Assembly: GCF_008642295.1 (NCBI RefSeq)
Contig: NZ_CP029190.1
Coordinates: forward strand, 2,328,001-2,392,000
Length of the DNA: 64,000 nucleotides
Source: Streptomyces venezuelae
GTDB taxonomy: Bacteria; Actinomycetota; Actinomycetes; Streptomycetales; Streptomycetaceae
Reading direction: 5' to 3'
Below are positions 20,428-28,019 of the stretch, in pieces. Made by a program: the position numbers and the translations under genes. The notes under the pieces were generated by a model. That model made no database searches. It had not been told where the DNA came from and saw only the letters and a list, made by a program, of their open reading frames with translations. How positions within the stretch are numbered: position 1 is the stretch's first letter; each line of letters opens with the position of its first letter.

Positions 20428-20835
20428 ATGGCGACCACCGAACACTGTGTCATCCCGCTGCACCTGGAGACCGGGCCCGACCCGATCGAGCTCCGGGGCG
20501 TGTTCGGGTACCGCTCCGACCGGCCGTACGAGGTGTCCCTGGACTTCCACGGGGCCGGCATGATCCTGGCGCGCTGGGTCTTCGCCCGCGATCTGCTGCT
20601 CGACGGCCAGATCCGGGCGACCGGCCAGGGCGACATCCGGATCTGGCCGGCCTGGCGGGGGGTCGAGCCGCGGGTGCTGCTCGCCTTCTCGAACGGGCAC
20701 CAGGACGGTGTGGTGTCGGCCCGCGCCAAGGACGTACGCCGGCTGTGCCGCCGGATGACCACCCTGGTGCCGCGGGGGGCGGAGGGGCGGTACTACGACC
20801 TGGACGCCGAGCTGAACACATTGCTGTGGCGCTGA
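20428..20835 (+). CDS. SsgA-like protein (SALP), sporulation/cell-division regulator
   Basis: 135-residue member of the SsgA/SsgB family, found in sporulating actinomycetes, where members help place septa and control peptidoglycan processing during spore formation. Family features: PYEVSLDFH, the WVFARDLLLDGQ segment, GQGDIRIWPAW, and the C-terminal VPRGAEGRYYDLDAELNTLLW. It is clearly a paralogue rather than SsgB itself; which SALP subgroup it belongs to cannot be settled by eye. ATG with AGGGA upstream. Monocistronic by appearance. Confidence 0.85.
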   Translation: MATTEHCVIPLHLETGPDPIELRGVFGYRSDRPYEVSLDFHGAGMILARWVFARDLLLDGQIRATGQGDIRIWPAWRGVEPRVLLAFSNGHQDGVVSARAKDVRRLCRRMTTLVPRGAEGRYYDLDAELNTLLWR

Positions 20836-20910
20836 TGCAACCGTAGGCGGCCGGCGGGTGTCTCCATGGACGACAGCATTGTCCCCATATCCGGAGAATC
20901 GGGGGACGCC

Positions 20911-21441
20911 ATGAACCATCTGCGTCGTCAGCAGCTCGTGGCTCTCGCCACGGGCACCCTCCTCACCGCCGGTGTCGTGCTCGCCGCACCGGCCGCGGCC
21001 CAGCCCCGGGCCCAGCTCTCCCCCCGGGCCCAAGCCCAGACCCAGACCCCGCTGGTCGTCAACGCCCGCTGGGGCGGTCACTGCACGTATGACCGGCTCG
21101 TCATCGACATCGCGGGGTACGTCCCCGAGGTGACCGTCCGCAGGGCGGCCAAGCTCTACTACGACGGCTCCGGCAAGCCCGTACCGCTCGCGGGCAAGTA
21201 CTTCCTGGAGATCCGGCTGCACCCCGCCGCCGGGCACAACGACGCGGGCCAGTCCGTCTACAAGGGGCCCAAGCTCCTCAAGATCTGGCTGCCCAAGCTC
21301 AAGGGCATCGCGATGACCGGCGACTACGAGGGGTACGTGACCTTCGGCGCCGCCTTCAACACCAGGCCGGAGTACAAGACCTTCAAGCTGCACGGGCCGG
21401 AGCGGTTCGTGCTGGACGTCAAGCACGCCAACGTCTGCTGA
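20911..21441 (+). CDS. Secreted AMIN-like domain protein
   Basis: Exported protein of 176 residues. An N-terminal Sec signal peptide (basic NHLRRQQ, hydrophobic LVALATGTLLTAGVVLAAP, cleavage near AAAQP) is followed by a Gln/Ala/Pro linker and a compact domain with YDRLVIDIAGYVPEV, DGSGKPVPLAGKYFLEIRLH and a C-terminal PERFVLDVKHAN ending in Cys. This pattern matches the AMIN-like domain family of actinobacteria, whose relatives bind cell-wall material. Two cysteines (about residue 58 and the last residue) could pair. ATG at 20911 has GGGGGA upstream; an earlier ATG at 20866 would spoil the signal peptide. Confidence 0.75.
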   Translation: MNHLRRQQLVALATGTLLTAGVVLAAPAAAQPRAQLSPRAQAQTQTPLVVNARWGGHCTYDRLVIDIAGYVPEVTVRRAAKLYYDGSGKPVPLAGKYFLEIRLHPAAGHNDAGQSVYKGPKLLKIWLPKLKGIAMTGDYEGYVTFGAAFNTRPEYKTFKLHGPERFVLDVKHANVC

Positions 21442-21459
21442 CGCGACGGCGGGGTTCCC

Positions 21460-21481
21460 TGGTCCCGGACACCCGGGACCA
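21460..21481. terminator. Hairpin terminator after the AMIN-like gene
   Basis: Perfect 9-bp stem, arms TGGTCCCGG and CCGGGACCA with loop ACAC, 18 bases after the stop codon and followed by AAAGCCC. Confidence 0.6.
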
Positions 21482-21566
21482 AAGCCCTTGGACAAGGCGA
21501 TACCGGCCATTTACCTTGGAAAGGAAGGTGAAATAGACATAACTCCCCCGAAAGGATGAGATATCC

Positions 21567-23102
21567 GTGGCTCGAACCCTGAACCCCACGGGTGCCGCCA
21601 CGGAACCCCGACCGGCGTCCGGATCCGGACGCTGGGTCATGCTCGCCGTGCTGTGCGCCAGCCTGCTCCTGGTGGCCATGGACGCCACCATCCTGAACGT
21701 CGCGCTGCCCTCGCTCATCGACGACATGCAGCCCACCGCCCTGCAACAGCTGTGGATCATCGACGTCTACGGTCTGGTCCTCGGCGGCCTGCTCGTGACC
21801 ACCGGCGCGATCGGCGACCGGTACGGACGCAAGCGGCTCTTCCTGATCGGTTTCGTCCTGTTCGGCCTGGCCTCCGTGGTCGCCGCGACCGCCACCAGCC
21901 CGGCCGTGCTGATCGCCGGACGGGTCCTGCTCGGCCTCGGCGGCGCGATGGTGATGCCCTCGACCCTGTCGCTGATCCGGAACATCTTCACCGACCCGCG
22001 CGAGCGGACCGTCGCCATCGGCATCTGGGCCGCGGTCGCGGGTGCGGGTGCCGCCATCGGCCCGCTGATCGGCGGGCTGCTCGTCGAACAGTTCGGCTGG
22101 TCGGCGGCCTTCTGGGTCAACGTCCCCGTCGTCGTGGTGACCGTGGTGGCCGGCCTACGGCTGCTGCCCGAATACAAGGCGGCCGGCACCCACGCCCTGG
22201 ACTGGCCCAGCGCCGCGCTCTCCGTCGTCGGCATCGTTGCGCTCGCCTGGGGCATCAAGCACGTGGCCAAGGGCAGCCTCGCCCTCACCGACCTGGCCGT
22301 CCTGGCCGTCGGACTGCTGGTGCTCACCGCGTTCGCCCGCCGCCAGCTGAAGCTGCCGGACCCCCTGCTCGACGTACGGCTCTTCCTGAGCCGGCCGTTC
22401 ACCGCGGCGGCTCTCGTCACCCTCATGGCCATGATCGCGGCCGGCGCCGCCCTGTTCCTGCTCTCCCTCTGGTTCCAGTACGTACACGGCTACTCGCCGT
22501 TCCAGGCGGGTCTGCGCACCCTGCCGGTGGCCCTGGCCATGCTGATCGGTGCCCTGCTCGCCCCGCGCCTGATGCACCGCATCGGCGTCCGCGCGGTGCT
22601 GTGCATCGGACTGCTGGGACTCCTGACGGGTTTCCTTCTGCTGGCCCTGGCCCCCCAACCGACCTCGTACGCCTACGTCGCCGTCTTCCTCGCCCTGCTC
22701 GGCCTCGGTGACGGACTGGCCATCACCGCCAGCGCCGCCACCCTGGTGTCCGCGGTGCCGACGTCCCGGGCCGGTCAGGCCGGGGCCGTCTCGGAGACCG
22801 CCTACGAACTCGGGGTGGGCCTCGGGGTGGCGCTGCTCGGCTCGGTCCACGGCGCCCTCTACGCCGCCCGGATGCCGGACACCGCGCCCGCGCTCGCCCA
22901 CGAATCGATCGGCGGTGCGAAGGAGGCGGCCGAGGCACTGCCGGGACCGGCCGGCGAGCAGTTGTTCGACGCCGCCCGGTCCGCCTTCGACAGTGCGCTC
23001 ACCACCACCGCCTATGTGTCCGTCGGCATCGTGGCCGTCGTGGCCCTGCTGGTCCTGTGGATGGTGCCGGGCGGATTCAGGGCCGCCGGCAACGGCCACT
23101 GA
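21567..23102 (+). CDS. MFS transporter, DHA2 (14-helix) drug exporter family
   Basis: Proton-driven exporter of 511 residues with 14 predicted membrane helices. Motif C-like and motif A features are visible: LLVVAMDATILNVALPSLID in helix 1, GAIGDRYGRKRLF after helix 2, GAGAAIGPLIGGLL in helix 5. This is the QacA/EmrB group that exports lipophilic drugs or antibiotics. GTG at 21567 has AAAGGA nine bases before. No regulator is adjacent. It ends just before the cobalamin riboswitch. Confidence 0.9.
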   Translation: MARTLNPTGAATEPRPASGSGRWVMLAVLCASLLLVAMDATILNVALPSLIDDMQPTALQQLWIIDVYGLVLGGLLVTTGAIGDRYGRKRLFLIGFVLFGLASVVAATATSPAVLIAGRVLLGLGGAMVMPSTLSLIRNIFTDPRERTVAIGIWAAVAGAGAAIGPLIGGLLVEQFGWSAAFWVNVPVVVVTVVAGLRLLPEYKAAGTHALDWPSAALSVVGIVALAWGIKHVAKGSLALTDLAVLAVGLLVLTAFARRQLKLPDPLLDVRLFLSRPFTAAALVTLMAMIAAGAALFLLSLWFQYVHGYSPFQAGLRTLPVALAMLIGALLAPRLMHRIGVRAVLCIGLLGLLTGFLLLALAPQPTSYAYVAVFLALLGLGDGLAITASAATLVSAVPTSRAGQAGAVSETAYELGVGLGVALLGSVHGALYAARMPDTAPALAHESIGGAKEAAEALPGPAGEQLFDAARSAFDSALTTTAYVSVGIVAVVALLVLWMVPGGFRAAGNGH

Positions 23103-23227
23103 CCACGGCCTCGGAGTCCTCGAAGGCGGCGCTACCCGACTGCGTCGTCCCTGCCCCCGCAGCCGGCCGGCCAACCGGCCGCGGGGGCGGGTTGTGGCCG
23201 GTCACGGCGCCGACTAGGGTCATCGGG

Positions 23228-23393
23228 CCTTGGTGTTCGGGAAACCGGTGAAAAACCGGTGCGGCCCTCGCCACTGTGATCGGGAAGTCCGGCTCCAATC
23301 CTGCGGGAAGCCACTGGGCTGACGCGGGGAGTCCGCGCTGCCCGGGAAGGCGGAGCCAGGGCATCAGTACCCGTGAGCCAGGAGACCGGCCGA
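23228..23393 (+). promoter_or_regulatory. Cobalamin riboswitch
   Basis: Adenosylcobalamin-type riboswitch before cbiM. Conserved pieces in order: CCTTGGTGTTCGGGAAACCGG (read in two parts), GCCACTGTGATCGGGAAG, GGGAAGCCACTGGGCTGACG, and the B12 box AGCCAGGAGACCGGCC at 23376-23391. Just downstream the ribosome-binding site of cbiM, GGAGAGG, is followed directly by TCTCC (23427-23431), able to pair with GGAGA and hide it. High B12 should therefore shut off cobalt uptake at translation. Confidence 0.93.
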
Positions 23394-23437
23394 GGTGCGT
23401 TGTCCATCCACGAGGTGCTGGAGAGGTCTCCCCACTC

Positions 23438-24148
23438 ATGCATATAGCCGAGGGCTTCCTGCCCCCCTTGCACGCGGTCGCCTGGGGCGCCGCGTCCGCT
23501 CCCTTCGTCGTCCACGGAGTCCGCGCGCTGACCCGTGAGGTCAAGTCGAATCCGGAGAGCACCCTGCTCCTCGGCGCGTCCGGAGCGTTCACTTTCGTCC
23601 TGTCCGCCCTGAAGATCCCTTCGGTGACGGGCAGTTGTTCCCACCCCACCGGCACCGGGCTGGGTGCCATCCTGTTCCGGCCGCCGATCATGGCGGTGCT
23701 CGGCACCATCACCCTGCTCTTCCAGGCGCTGCTGCTGGCCCACGGCGGCCTGACCACCCTGGGCGCCAACGTCTTCTCGATGGCCATTGCGGGCCCCTGG
23801 GCGGGCTACGGGGTCTACCGGCTGCTGAAGCGGTTCGACGCACCGCTGATGGTGTCCGTCTTCTTCGGCGCCTTCTTCGCCGACCTGGTCACCTACTGCG
23901 TCACCAGCGTCCAGCTGGCGCTGGCCTTCCCGGACCCGGGCACCGGGTTCGCGGGCGCGCTCGGCAAGTTCGGCGGGATCTTCGCGGTCACCCAGATCCC
24001 GCTGGCGGTCAGCGAGGGCCTGCTGACGGTGCTGGTGATGCGGCTGCTGATGCAGTCGAGCACGTCGGACCTGGTCCGGCTGGGTGTCGCCAAGCTGACG
24101 GGTACGCAGGACAAGCAGCAGCAGAAGAAGCAGGAGGCGTCGGTCTGA
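23438..24148 (+). CDS. cbiM: Cobalt ECF transporter substrate-specific component CbiM
   Basis: Membrane S-component that binds Co(II); 236 residues with about six helices. The invariant N-terminus MHIAEGFLP supplies the N-terminal metal-binding amine and His2, and [20 protein letters not shown] carries further ligands. The C-terminus ends in a Lys/Gln-rich cytoplasmic tail. First gene of a four-gene cbiMNQO unit controlled by the upstream cobalamin riboswitch. Stop and next start overlap by one base (TGATG). Confidence 0.95.
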   Translation: MHIAEGFLPPLHAVAWGAASAPFVVHGVRALTREVKSNPESTLLLGASGAFTFVLSALKIPSVTGSCSHPTGTGLGAILFRPPIMAVLGTITLLFQALLLAHGGLTTLGANVFSMAIAGPWAGYGVYRLLKRFDAPLMVSVFFGAFFADLVTYCVTSVQLALAFPDPGTGFAGALGKFGGIFAVTQIPLAVSEGLLTVLVMRLLMQSSTSDLVRLGVAKLTGTQDKQQQKKQEASV

Positions 24149-24519
24149 TGTCGAGGAACGCGAAGATCAACACTCTGCTGCTGCTGGTGGTGGCGGCCCT
24201 GGCGGTGCTGCCGCTCGCGCTGGGACTGGGCGACGGCAAGGAGGAGCCGTTCGCGGGCGCCGACGCGCAGGCGGAGGCGGCCATCACCGAGCTGAAGCCG
24301 GATTACGAGCCGTGGTTCTCCCCGCTGTACGAGCCCCCGTCGGGCGAGGTGGAGTCGGCCCTGTTCGCCCTCCAGGCGGCGCTGGGCGCGGGCGTGCTCG
24401 CGTACTACTTCGGCCTGCGCAAGGGGCGCCGCCAGGGCGCGGCCACCGCGACCGGCACCGCGACCGCCGAGCCGGCCGACGGGCCGGCGACGGCCGGCGC
24501 CGCACCGGCGAAGTCCTGA
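24148..24519 (+). CDS. cbiN: Cobalt transport accessory protein CbiN
   Basis: Small bitopic protein of 123 residues needed with CbiM for cobalt loading. N-terminal helix INTLLLLVVAALAVLPLALGL, a periplasm-side loop with GADAQAEAAITELKPDYEPW and FSPLYEPPSGEVESALFALQ, then a second helix and the FGLRKGR motif. The Ala/Thr/Pro-rich C-terminal tail of about 30 residues is longer than in enteric CbiN. Overlaps cbiM by one base. Confidence 0.93.
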   Translation: MSRNAKINTLLLLVVAALAVLPLALGLGDGKEEPFAGADAQAEAAITELKPDYEPWFSPLYEPPSGEVESALFALQAALGAGVLAYYFGLRKGRRQGAATATGTATAEPADGPATAGAAPAKS

Positions 24520-24523
24520 CCCG

Positions 24524-25273
24524 GTGCTGCCGATCGACGCGGCGGCCCACACCAGCCGCTGGCGGCACCGTCATCCCCTGGAGAAGGCCCTGCTGGGCCT
24601 GGGGCTGACGGCCGCCGCGGTGTGCCTGCCGCCCTGGCCCGGCGCGCCGCTGGTGGCCGCGGCCACCCTCGCCGTGCTGCTGGGCCCGGCCGGGGTGGCC
24701 GGGCGGCAGCTGTGGCGGGCCTTCCGGATCCCGCTGGGCTTCTGCGTCACCGGAGCCGTCCCGCTGCTGTTCGCGGTGGGCGGCCCGGCCGGCTGGGTCT
24801 CGCTGGCCCCGGACGGCCCCCGGCACGCGGCCGAGCTGCTGCTGCGGACCTCGGCCGCCTCGCTCGGGGTGCTGCTGTTCGCCTTCACCACCCCGGTCTC
24901 GGACGTCCTGCCCCGCCTGGTGCGGGCCGGGGTGCCGGCCCCGGTGGTGGATGTCGCGCTGGTCATGTACCGGATCGGGTTCCTGCTGCTGGACTCGCTC
25001 GCCCAGGTCCGGCGGGCCCAGGCGGCCCGGCTGGGGCACACCGGCCGGGCGGCGGCCTGGCGTTCGGTGGCCGGGCTGGCCGCGACCGCCTTCGTCCGGG
25101 CCTTCGACCGCGCGGGCCGGCTCCAGGCCGGCCTGGCGGGCCGCGGGTACGACGGCACCCTGCGGGTGCTGGTACCCGAGGCGGCCCTGTCGGCGCGGTT
25201 CCTGGCCGCATCGGCGGCCCTGCTGACGGTCGTGGTCGCCACGACCCTCGTACTGAAAGGACTCTGGCTTTGA
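24524..25273 (+). CDS. cbiQ: Cobalt ECF transporter T component CbiQ
   Basis: Transmembrane coupling protein of the ECF transporter, 249 residues. The family signature is in the cytoplasmic coupling region: VRRAQAARLGHTG-like sequence (QVRRAQAARLG) and FDRAGRLQAGLAGRGYDG, which contact the ATPase. GTG start 4 bases after cbiN. Its stop overlaps the TTG start of cbiO. Confidence 0.93.
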   Translation: MLPIDAAAHTSRWRHRHPLEKALLGLGLTAAAVCLPPWPGAPLVAAATLAVLLGPAGVAGRQLWRAFRIPLGFCVTGAVPLLFAVGGPAGWVSLAPDGPRHAAELLLRTSAASLGVLLFAFTTPVSDVLPRLVRAGVPAPVVDVALVMYRIGFLLLDSLAQVRRAQAARLGHTGRAAAWRSVAGLAATAFVRAFDRAGRLQAGLAGRGYDGTLRVLVPEAALSARFLAASAALLTVVVATTLVLKGLWL

Positions 25274-26085
25274 AGCCGTTGGTGGAACTGTCCGGTGCGG
25301 GCTATGCGTACGAGGACGGGCCCGCGGTGCTGACCGGGGTGGACTTCGCCATCGCCGAGGGGCGGGGGCTGGTCCTGCTGGGCCGCAACGGCAGCGGCAA
25401 GACCACGCTGATGCGGCTGCTGAGCGGCGGCCTGCGGCCGGGCTCGGGGCAGCTGCTGCTGGACGGCTCGCCGGTACGGTACGACCGCGCGGGCCTGACC
25501 CGGCTGCGGTCCTCGGTGCAGCTGGTGGTCCAGGACCCGGACGACCAGCTGTTCGCGGCCTCGGTGGAGCAGGACGTGTCCTTCGGCCCGCTGAACCAGG
25601 GTCTGGCCACGGCCGAGGTCCAAGGCCGGGTGGACGCCGCCCTGGCCGCCCTGGACATCACGCACCTGCGGGACCGGCCCACCCACCTGCTCTCCTACGG
25701 GCAGCGCAAACGGGCGGCGATCGCGGGGGCGGTGGCGATGGCCCCGCGGGTGCTGATCCTGGACGAGCCGACCGCCGGGCTGGACCCGGACGGCCAGGAA
25801 CGGCTGCTCGCCGTGCTCGCCGGACTGACCGGCACCACGGTGGTGATGGCCACCCACGATGTGGACCTCGCGGTCCGCTGGGCCGACGACGCGGCCGTCC
25901 TGACCCCGGACGGGATCCGGACCGGCCCGGCCGGCCCGCTGCTCTCCGATCCGGAACTGCTTTCCTCGGCGGGCCTGCGCCGGGCGTGGGCGCCCTCGGT
26001 GGCCGCGTTCCTGCGCGACCGCGGCCTCCTCGCGGCCGATGCCGCGGGCCCGCGCACCCCGGAGGCGCTGAGCTCCTGGCGGTGA
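25270..26085 (+). CDS. cbiO: Cobalt ECF transporter ATPase CbiO
   Basis: ATP-binding subunit, 271 residues. Walker A LGRNGSGKTTLM, Q-loop VVQDPDDQLFAASVEQDVSF (the EcfA-type DDQ), signature LLSYGQRKRAAIAGAV, Walker B VLILDEPTAGLD, switch VVMATHDVDLA. The start is taken as TTG at 25270 (TTGA overlap with cbiQ) because AAAGGA ends 8 bases before it; GTG at 25282 is the alternative. Completes a riboswitch-controlled cobalt importer feeding B12 synthesis. Confidence 0.93.
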   Translation: MKPLVELSGAGYAYEDGPAVLTGVDFAIAEGRGLVLLGRNGSGKTTLMRLLSGGLRPGSGQLLLDGSPVRYDRAGLTRLRSSVQLVVQDPDDQLFAASVEQDVSFGPLNQGLATAEVQGRVDAALAALDITHLRDRPTHLLSYGQRKRAAIAGAVAMAPRVLILDEPTAGLDPDGQERLLAVLAGLTGTTVVMATHDVDLAVRWADDAAVLTPDGIRTGPAGPLLSDPELLSSAGLRRAWAPSVAAFLRDRGLLAADAAGPRTPEALSSWR

Positions 26086-26107
26086 GCCGGATCCGGCAGG
26101 CCACACA

Positions 26108-26674
26108 ATGGACGGCATGTCGCTGCCGCACGCCATCCTCACCGCCCTGCTCGAGAAGCCCTCGTCGGGGCTGGAGCTGACCCGCCGGTTCGACAAGTCC
26201 ATCGGGTACTTCTGGTCGGCCACGCACCAGCAGATCTACCGGGAGCTGGGCCGGCTGGAGGAGGCCGGTCTGATCCGGGCGCTGCCCAGCGAACAGCCCG
26301 CGCGGGGGCAGAAGAAGGAGTTCGAGGTGCTGCCCGCCGGGTCGGCGGAGCTGGCCCGCTGGGTCGGCGAGAGCCAGGACCCGAAGCCGATCCGGGACCC
26401 GCTGCTGCTGCGGATGCGGGCGGCCGGCGTGGTGGGAACGGCCGGGCTCACGGCCGAGTTGCGCCGGCACCTGGAGCTGCACCGGCGGCAGTTGGCCGAG
26501 TACGAGGCCATCGAGGAGAAGGACTTCCCGCCCGAGCGGCGCAGCAGCGACGAGGACCGGCTGCGGCGGCTGGTGCTGCGCGGCGGGATCGGCCTGGAGA
26601 CGTTCTGGCTGGACTGGCTGACGGAAGCGATGGCCGAAGTCGCCCGCATGACACCCCCCGAACCGGAAGCCTGA
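26108..26674 (+). CDS. PadR-family transcriptional regulator
   Basis: Winged-helix repressor of about 188 residues. N-terminal DNA-binding domain: LPHAILTALLEKPSSGLELT, RFDKSIGYFWSATHQQIYRE and LGRLEEAGLIRALPSEQP; C-terminal dimerisation helices LTAELRRHLELHRRQLAEYE. PadR proteins usually sense phenolics or toxic compounds and repress nearby genes, but no clear target is adjacent. A second in-frame ATG at 26117 (MSLPHA) matches how many relatives begin; 26108 was kept because GGCAGG lies 8 bases upstream. Confidence 0.88.
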   Translation: MDGMSLPHAILTALLEKPSSGLELTRRFDKSIGYFWSATHQQIYRELGRLEEAGLIRALPSEQPARGQKKEFEVLPAGSAELARWVGESQDPKPIRDPLLLRMRAAGVVGTAGLTAELRRHLELHRRQLAEYEAIEEKDFPPERRSSDEDRLRRLVLRGGIGLETFWLDWLTEAMAEVARMTPPEPEA

Positions 26675-26812
26675 CCCCCGAGGCGGGGCCGCGCCCGGGT
26701 CCGGGCGGGGCCCGCCCGGACAGCGGCTCCGGCTCCGTCGGCCCCAAAGGCCGCGCCCGGGGCCGGGGTTCGGCCAGGCCGGGGCCGGACCGGGGCTGCC
26801 GGGCCGTGGGGG

Positions 26813-27022
26813 TTACTTGGCGCGCGAGGCCCAGAACTCCTCGAAGCTCATCCGGCCGTCGCCGTCGCTGTCCTTCGCGGCGATCACGGCCTGCGCACCC
26901 GGACCGGCGAACGCGTCGCCCATCGCGGCCATGGCGGCCTTGAACTCGTCGGCCGTGACGTAGCCGTCGCCGTCCACGTCGAACCGGTCGAAGGTCTCGC
27001 GCGCGCTCTCGATGTCCGCCAC
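26813..27022 (-). CDS. Small EF-hand calcium-binding protein
   Basis: 69-residue protein with two canonical EF-hand loops: DVDGDGYVTADEF at about residues 15-27 and DSDGDGRMSFEEF at about 51-63. All calcium-liganding positions are acidic or oxygen-bearing. Similar tiny EF-hand proteins (CabC-like group) in Streptomyces are linked with calcium-dependent differentiation. GTG start at 27022 with AAGGGG upstream. Converges on the PadR gene and diverges from the cyclodipeptide synthase. Confidence 0.88.
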   Translation of the reverse strand: MADIESARETFDRFDVDGDGYVTADEFKAAMAAMGDAFAGPGAQAVIAAKDSDGDGRMSFEEFWASRAK

Positions 27023-27203
27023 TTGGGATCCACCCCTTCTTGGTGCTTGTTGACCGGCTCAGGGTAGCGGCCCCGGGGGCGTCCCCGCCGCCGGGCCCCC
27101 GACCGGGCGGCCGACAGAAATTCAATTACCCTTCCGTAACGCGGAATCGGACCTTCTGGCGACAGCGGAAGCGATAATTCCAGCCAACAAATCCGAACCG
27201 GGC

Positions 27204-27233
27204 TTGTCACGCTCCGCCGTCGCCGCATAACGT
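27204..27233 (+). promoter_or_regulatory. Candidate promoter of the cyclodipeptide gene pair
   Basis: TTGTCA (27204-27209) and TAACGT (27228-27233) spaced 18 bp, resembling a principal-sigma promoter, 69 bp before the cyclodipeptide synthase start. The surrounding 280 bp are less GC-rich than the genes. Confidence 0.4.
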
Positions 27234-27302
27234 ACCGGCATTGCCGCCACACCAGGAGCGCAGGGCTCCCAGGGACAAGCGGCAACAAGGGCGATCACAC
27301 AG

Positions 27303-28019
27303 GTGACGATCACAGCTGACGCATCATTCGAAGTTCTGCCCTTCACCCGCACCTGCCGGCATATCTGGGAAGACGGCGACCATGTGCTCATCGGCGTGAG
27401 TCCGGGAAACAGCTACTTCAGCGCCGAGCGCATCGCCGGACTCGCCCGGTGGGCCGTACCCCGGTTCGCGCAGGTCGACTTCGTCTACGCAGACCTCCAC
27501 GTGGACCGCATGTTCGCCGCCTTCGGCTACACGCCGGAACACGCGGAGAAGCGCGCCGCCAAAGAGATCAAGGCGGTCCGGCGGCGGATACTCAAGGGCG
27601 TGGAGGAATCAGGACCCGAGCACGCCGAGATCCGGGTGAGGGCGCTCTCAGAGTTCCAGGACAATCCCGTTTACCAGTTGCTGCACCGGCGCGTGCTGCA
27701 TTTCCTGGAGACCGATGACGAGTTCCGCAAGGGCTGCGAGGAGATGGCCCTTCACTTCGTCGGATCGAAGTTGCCGGAAGGTGAATCCATCACCGACGGT
27801 CAGTTGCAGGTGTGTTTCGACTACATGGCAGCCGAGCTGCCCTTCTTCGTGGACACCCCCAGCATTCTCGACGTGCCGTCGTCCGTCGCCGCCTACCACG
27901 TCAGGATGCCGCTCACCGAGGTGCTCTTCGCCCGCGGCGGCGGCCTCCGCGCCACCCGCAACCAGGCCTACGCCGTCGTACGGCCCGAAAGGAACGTCGT
28001 TGACCACCGTGCAGCTTGA
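27303..28019 (+). CDS. tRNA-dependent cyclodipeptide synthase (NYH subfamily, cyclo(Tyr-Tyr)-like)
   Basis: Makes a cyclodipeptide from two aminoacyl-tRNAs by a ping-pong mechanism on a class-Ic aaRS-like fold. 238 residues. All catalytic positions of the family are seen: nucleophile Ser33 and Asn36 in IGVSPGNSYFS, Tyr174 and Glu178 in DYMAAELPFF, Tyr198-His199 in SSVAAYHVRMPL. Their spacing equals that of AlbC (S37, N40, Y178, E182, Y202, H203), placing it in the NYH subfamily. It looks close to M. tuberculosis Rv2275, a cyclo(L-Tyr-L-Tyr) synthase (GVSPGNSYFS, SEFQ and GLRA.RNQ segments are shared), but lacks that protein's long N-terminal extension. Its end overlaps the P450 start by 20 bp. 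Confidence 0.93.
   Translation: MTITADASFEVLPFTRTCRHIWEDGDHVLIGVSPGNSYFSAERIAGLARWAVPRFAQVDFVYADLHVDRMFAAFGYTPEHAEKRAAKEIKAVRRRILKGVEESGPEHAEIRVRALSEFQDNPVYQLLHRRVLHFLETDDEFRKGCEEMALHFVGSKLPEGESITDGQLQVCFDYMAAELPFFVDTPSILDVPSSVAAYHVRMPLTEVLFARGGGLRATRNQAYAVVRPERNVVDHRAA

Noticed and set aside
21511..21532. Imperfect dyad ACCTT-GGAAAGGA-AGGT-like before the DHA2 exporter as an operator
   Set aside because: Only five base pairs match and no regulator gene is adjacent; could easily be chance.
26675..26812. Possible small gene between PadR and EF-hand genes
   Set aside because: Only short GC-rich hairpin-like sequence is present, consistent with the 3' ends of two convergent genes.
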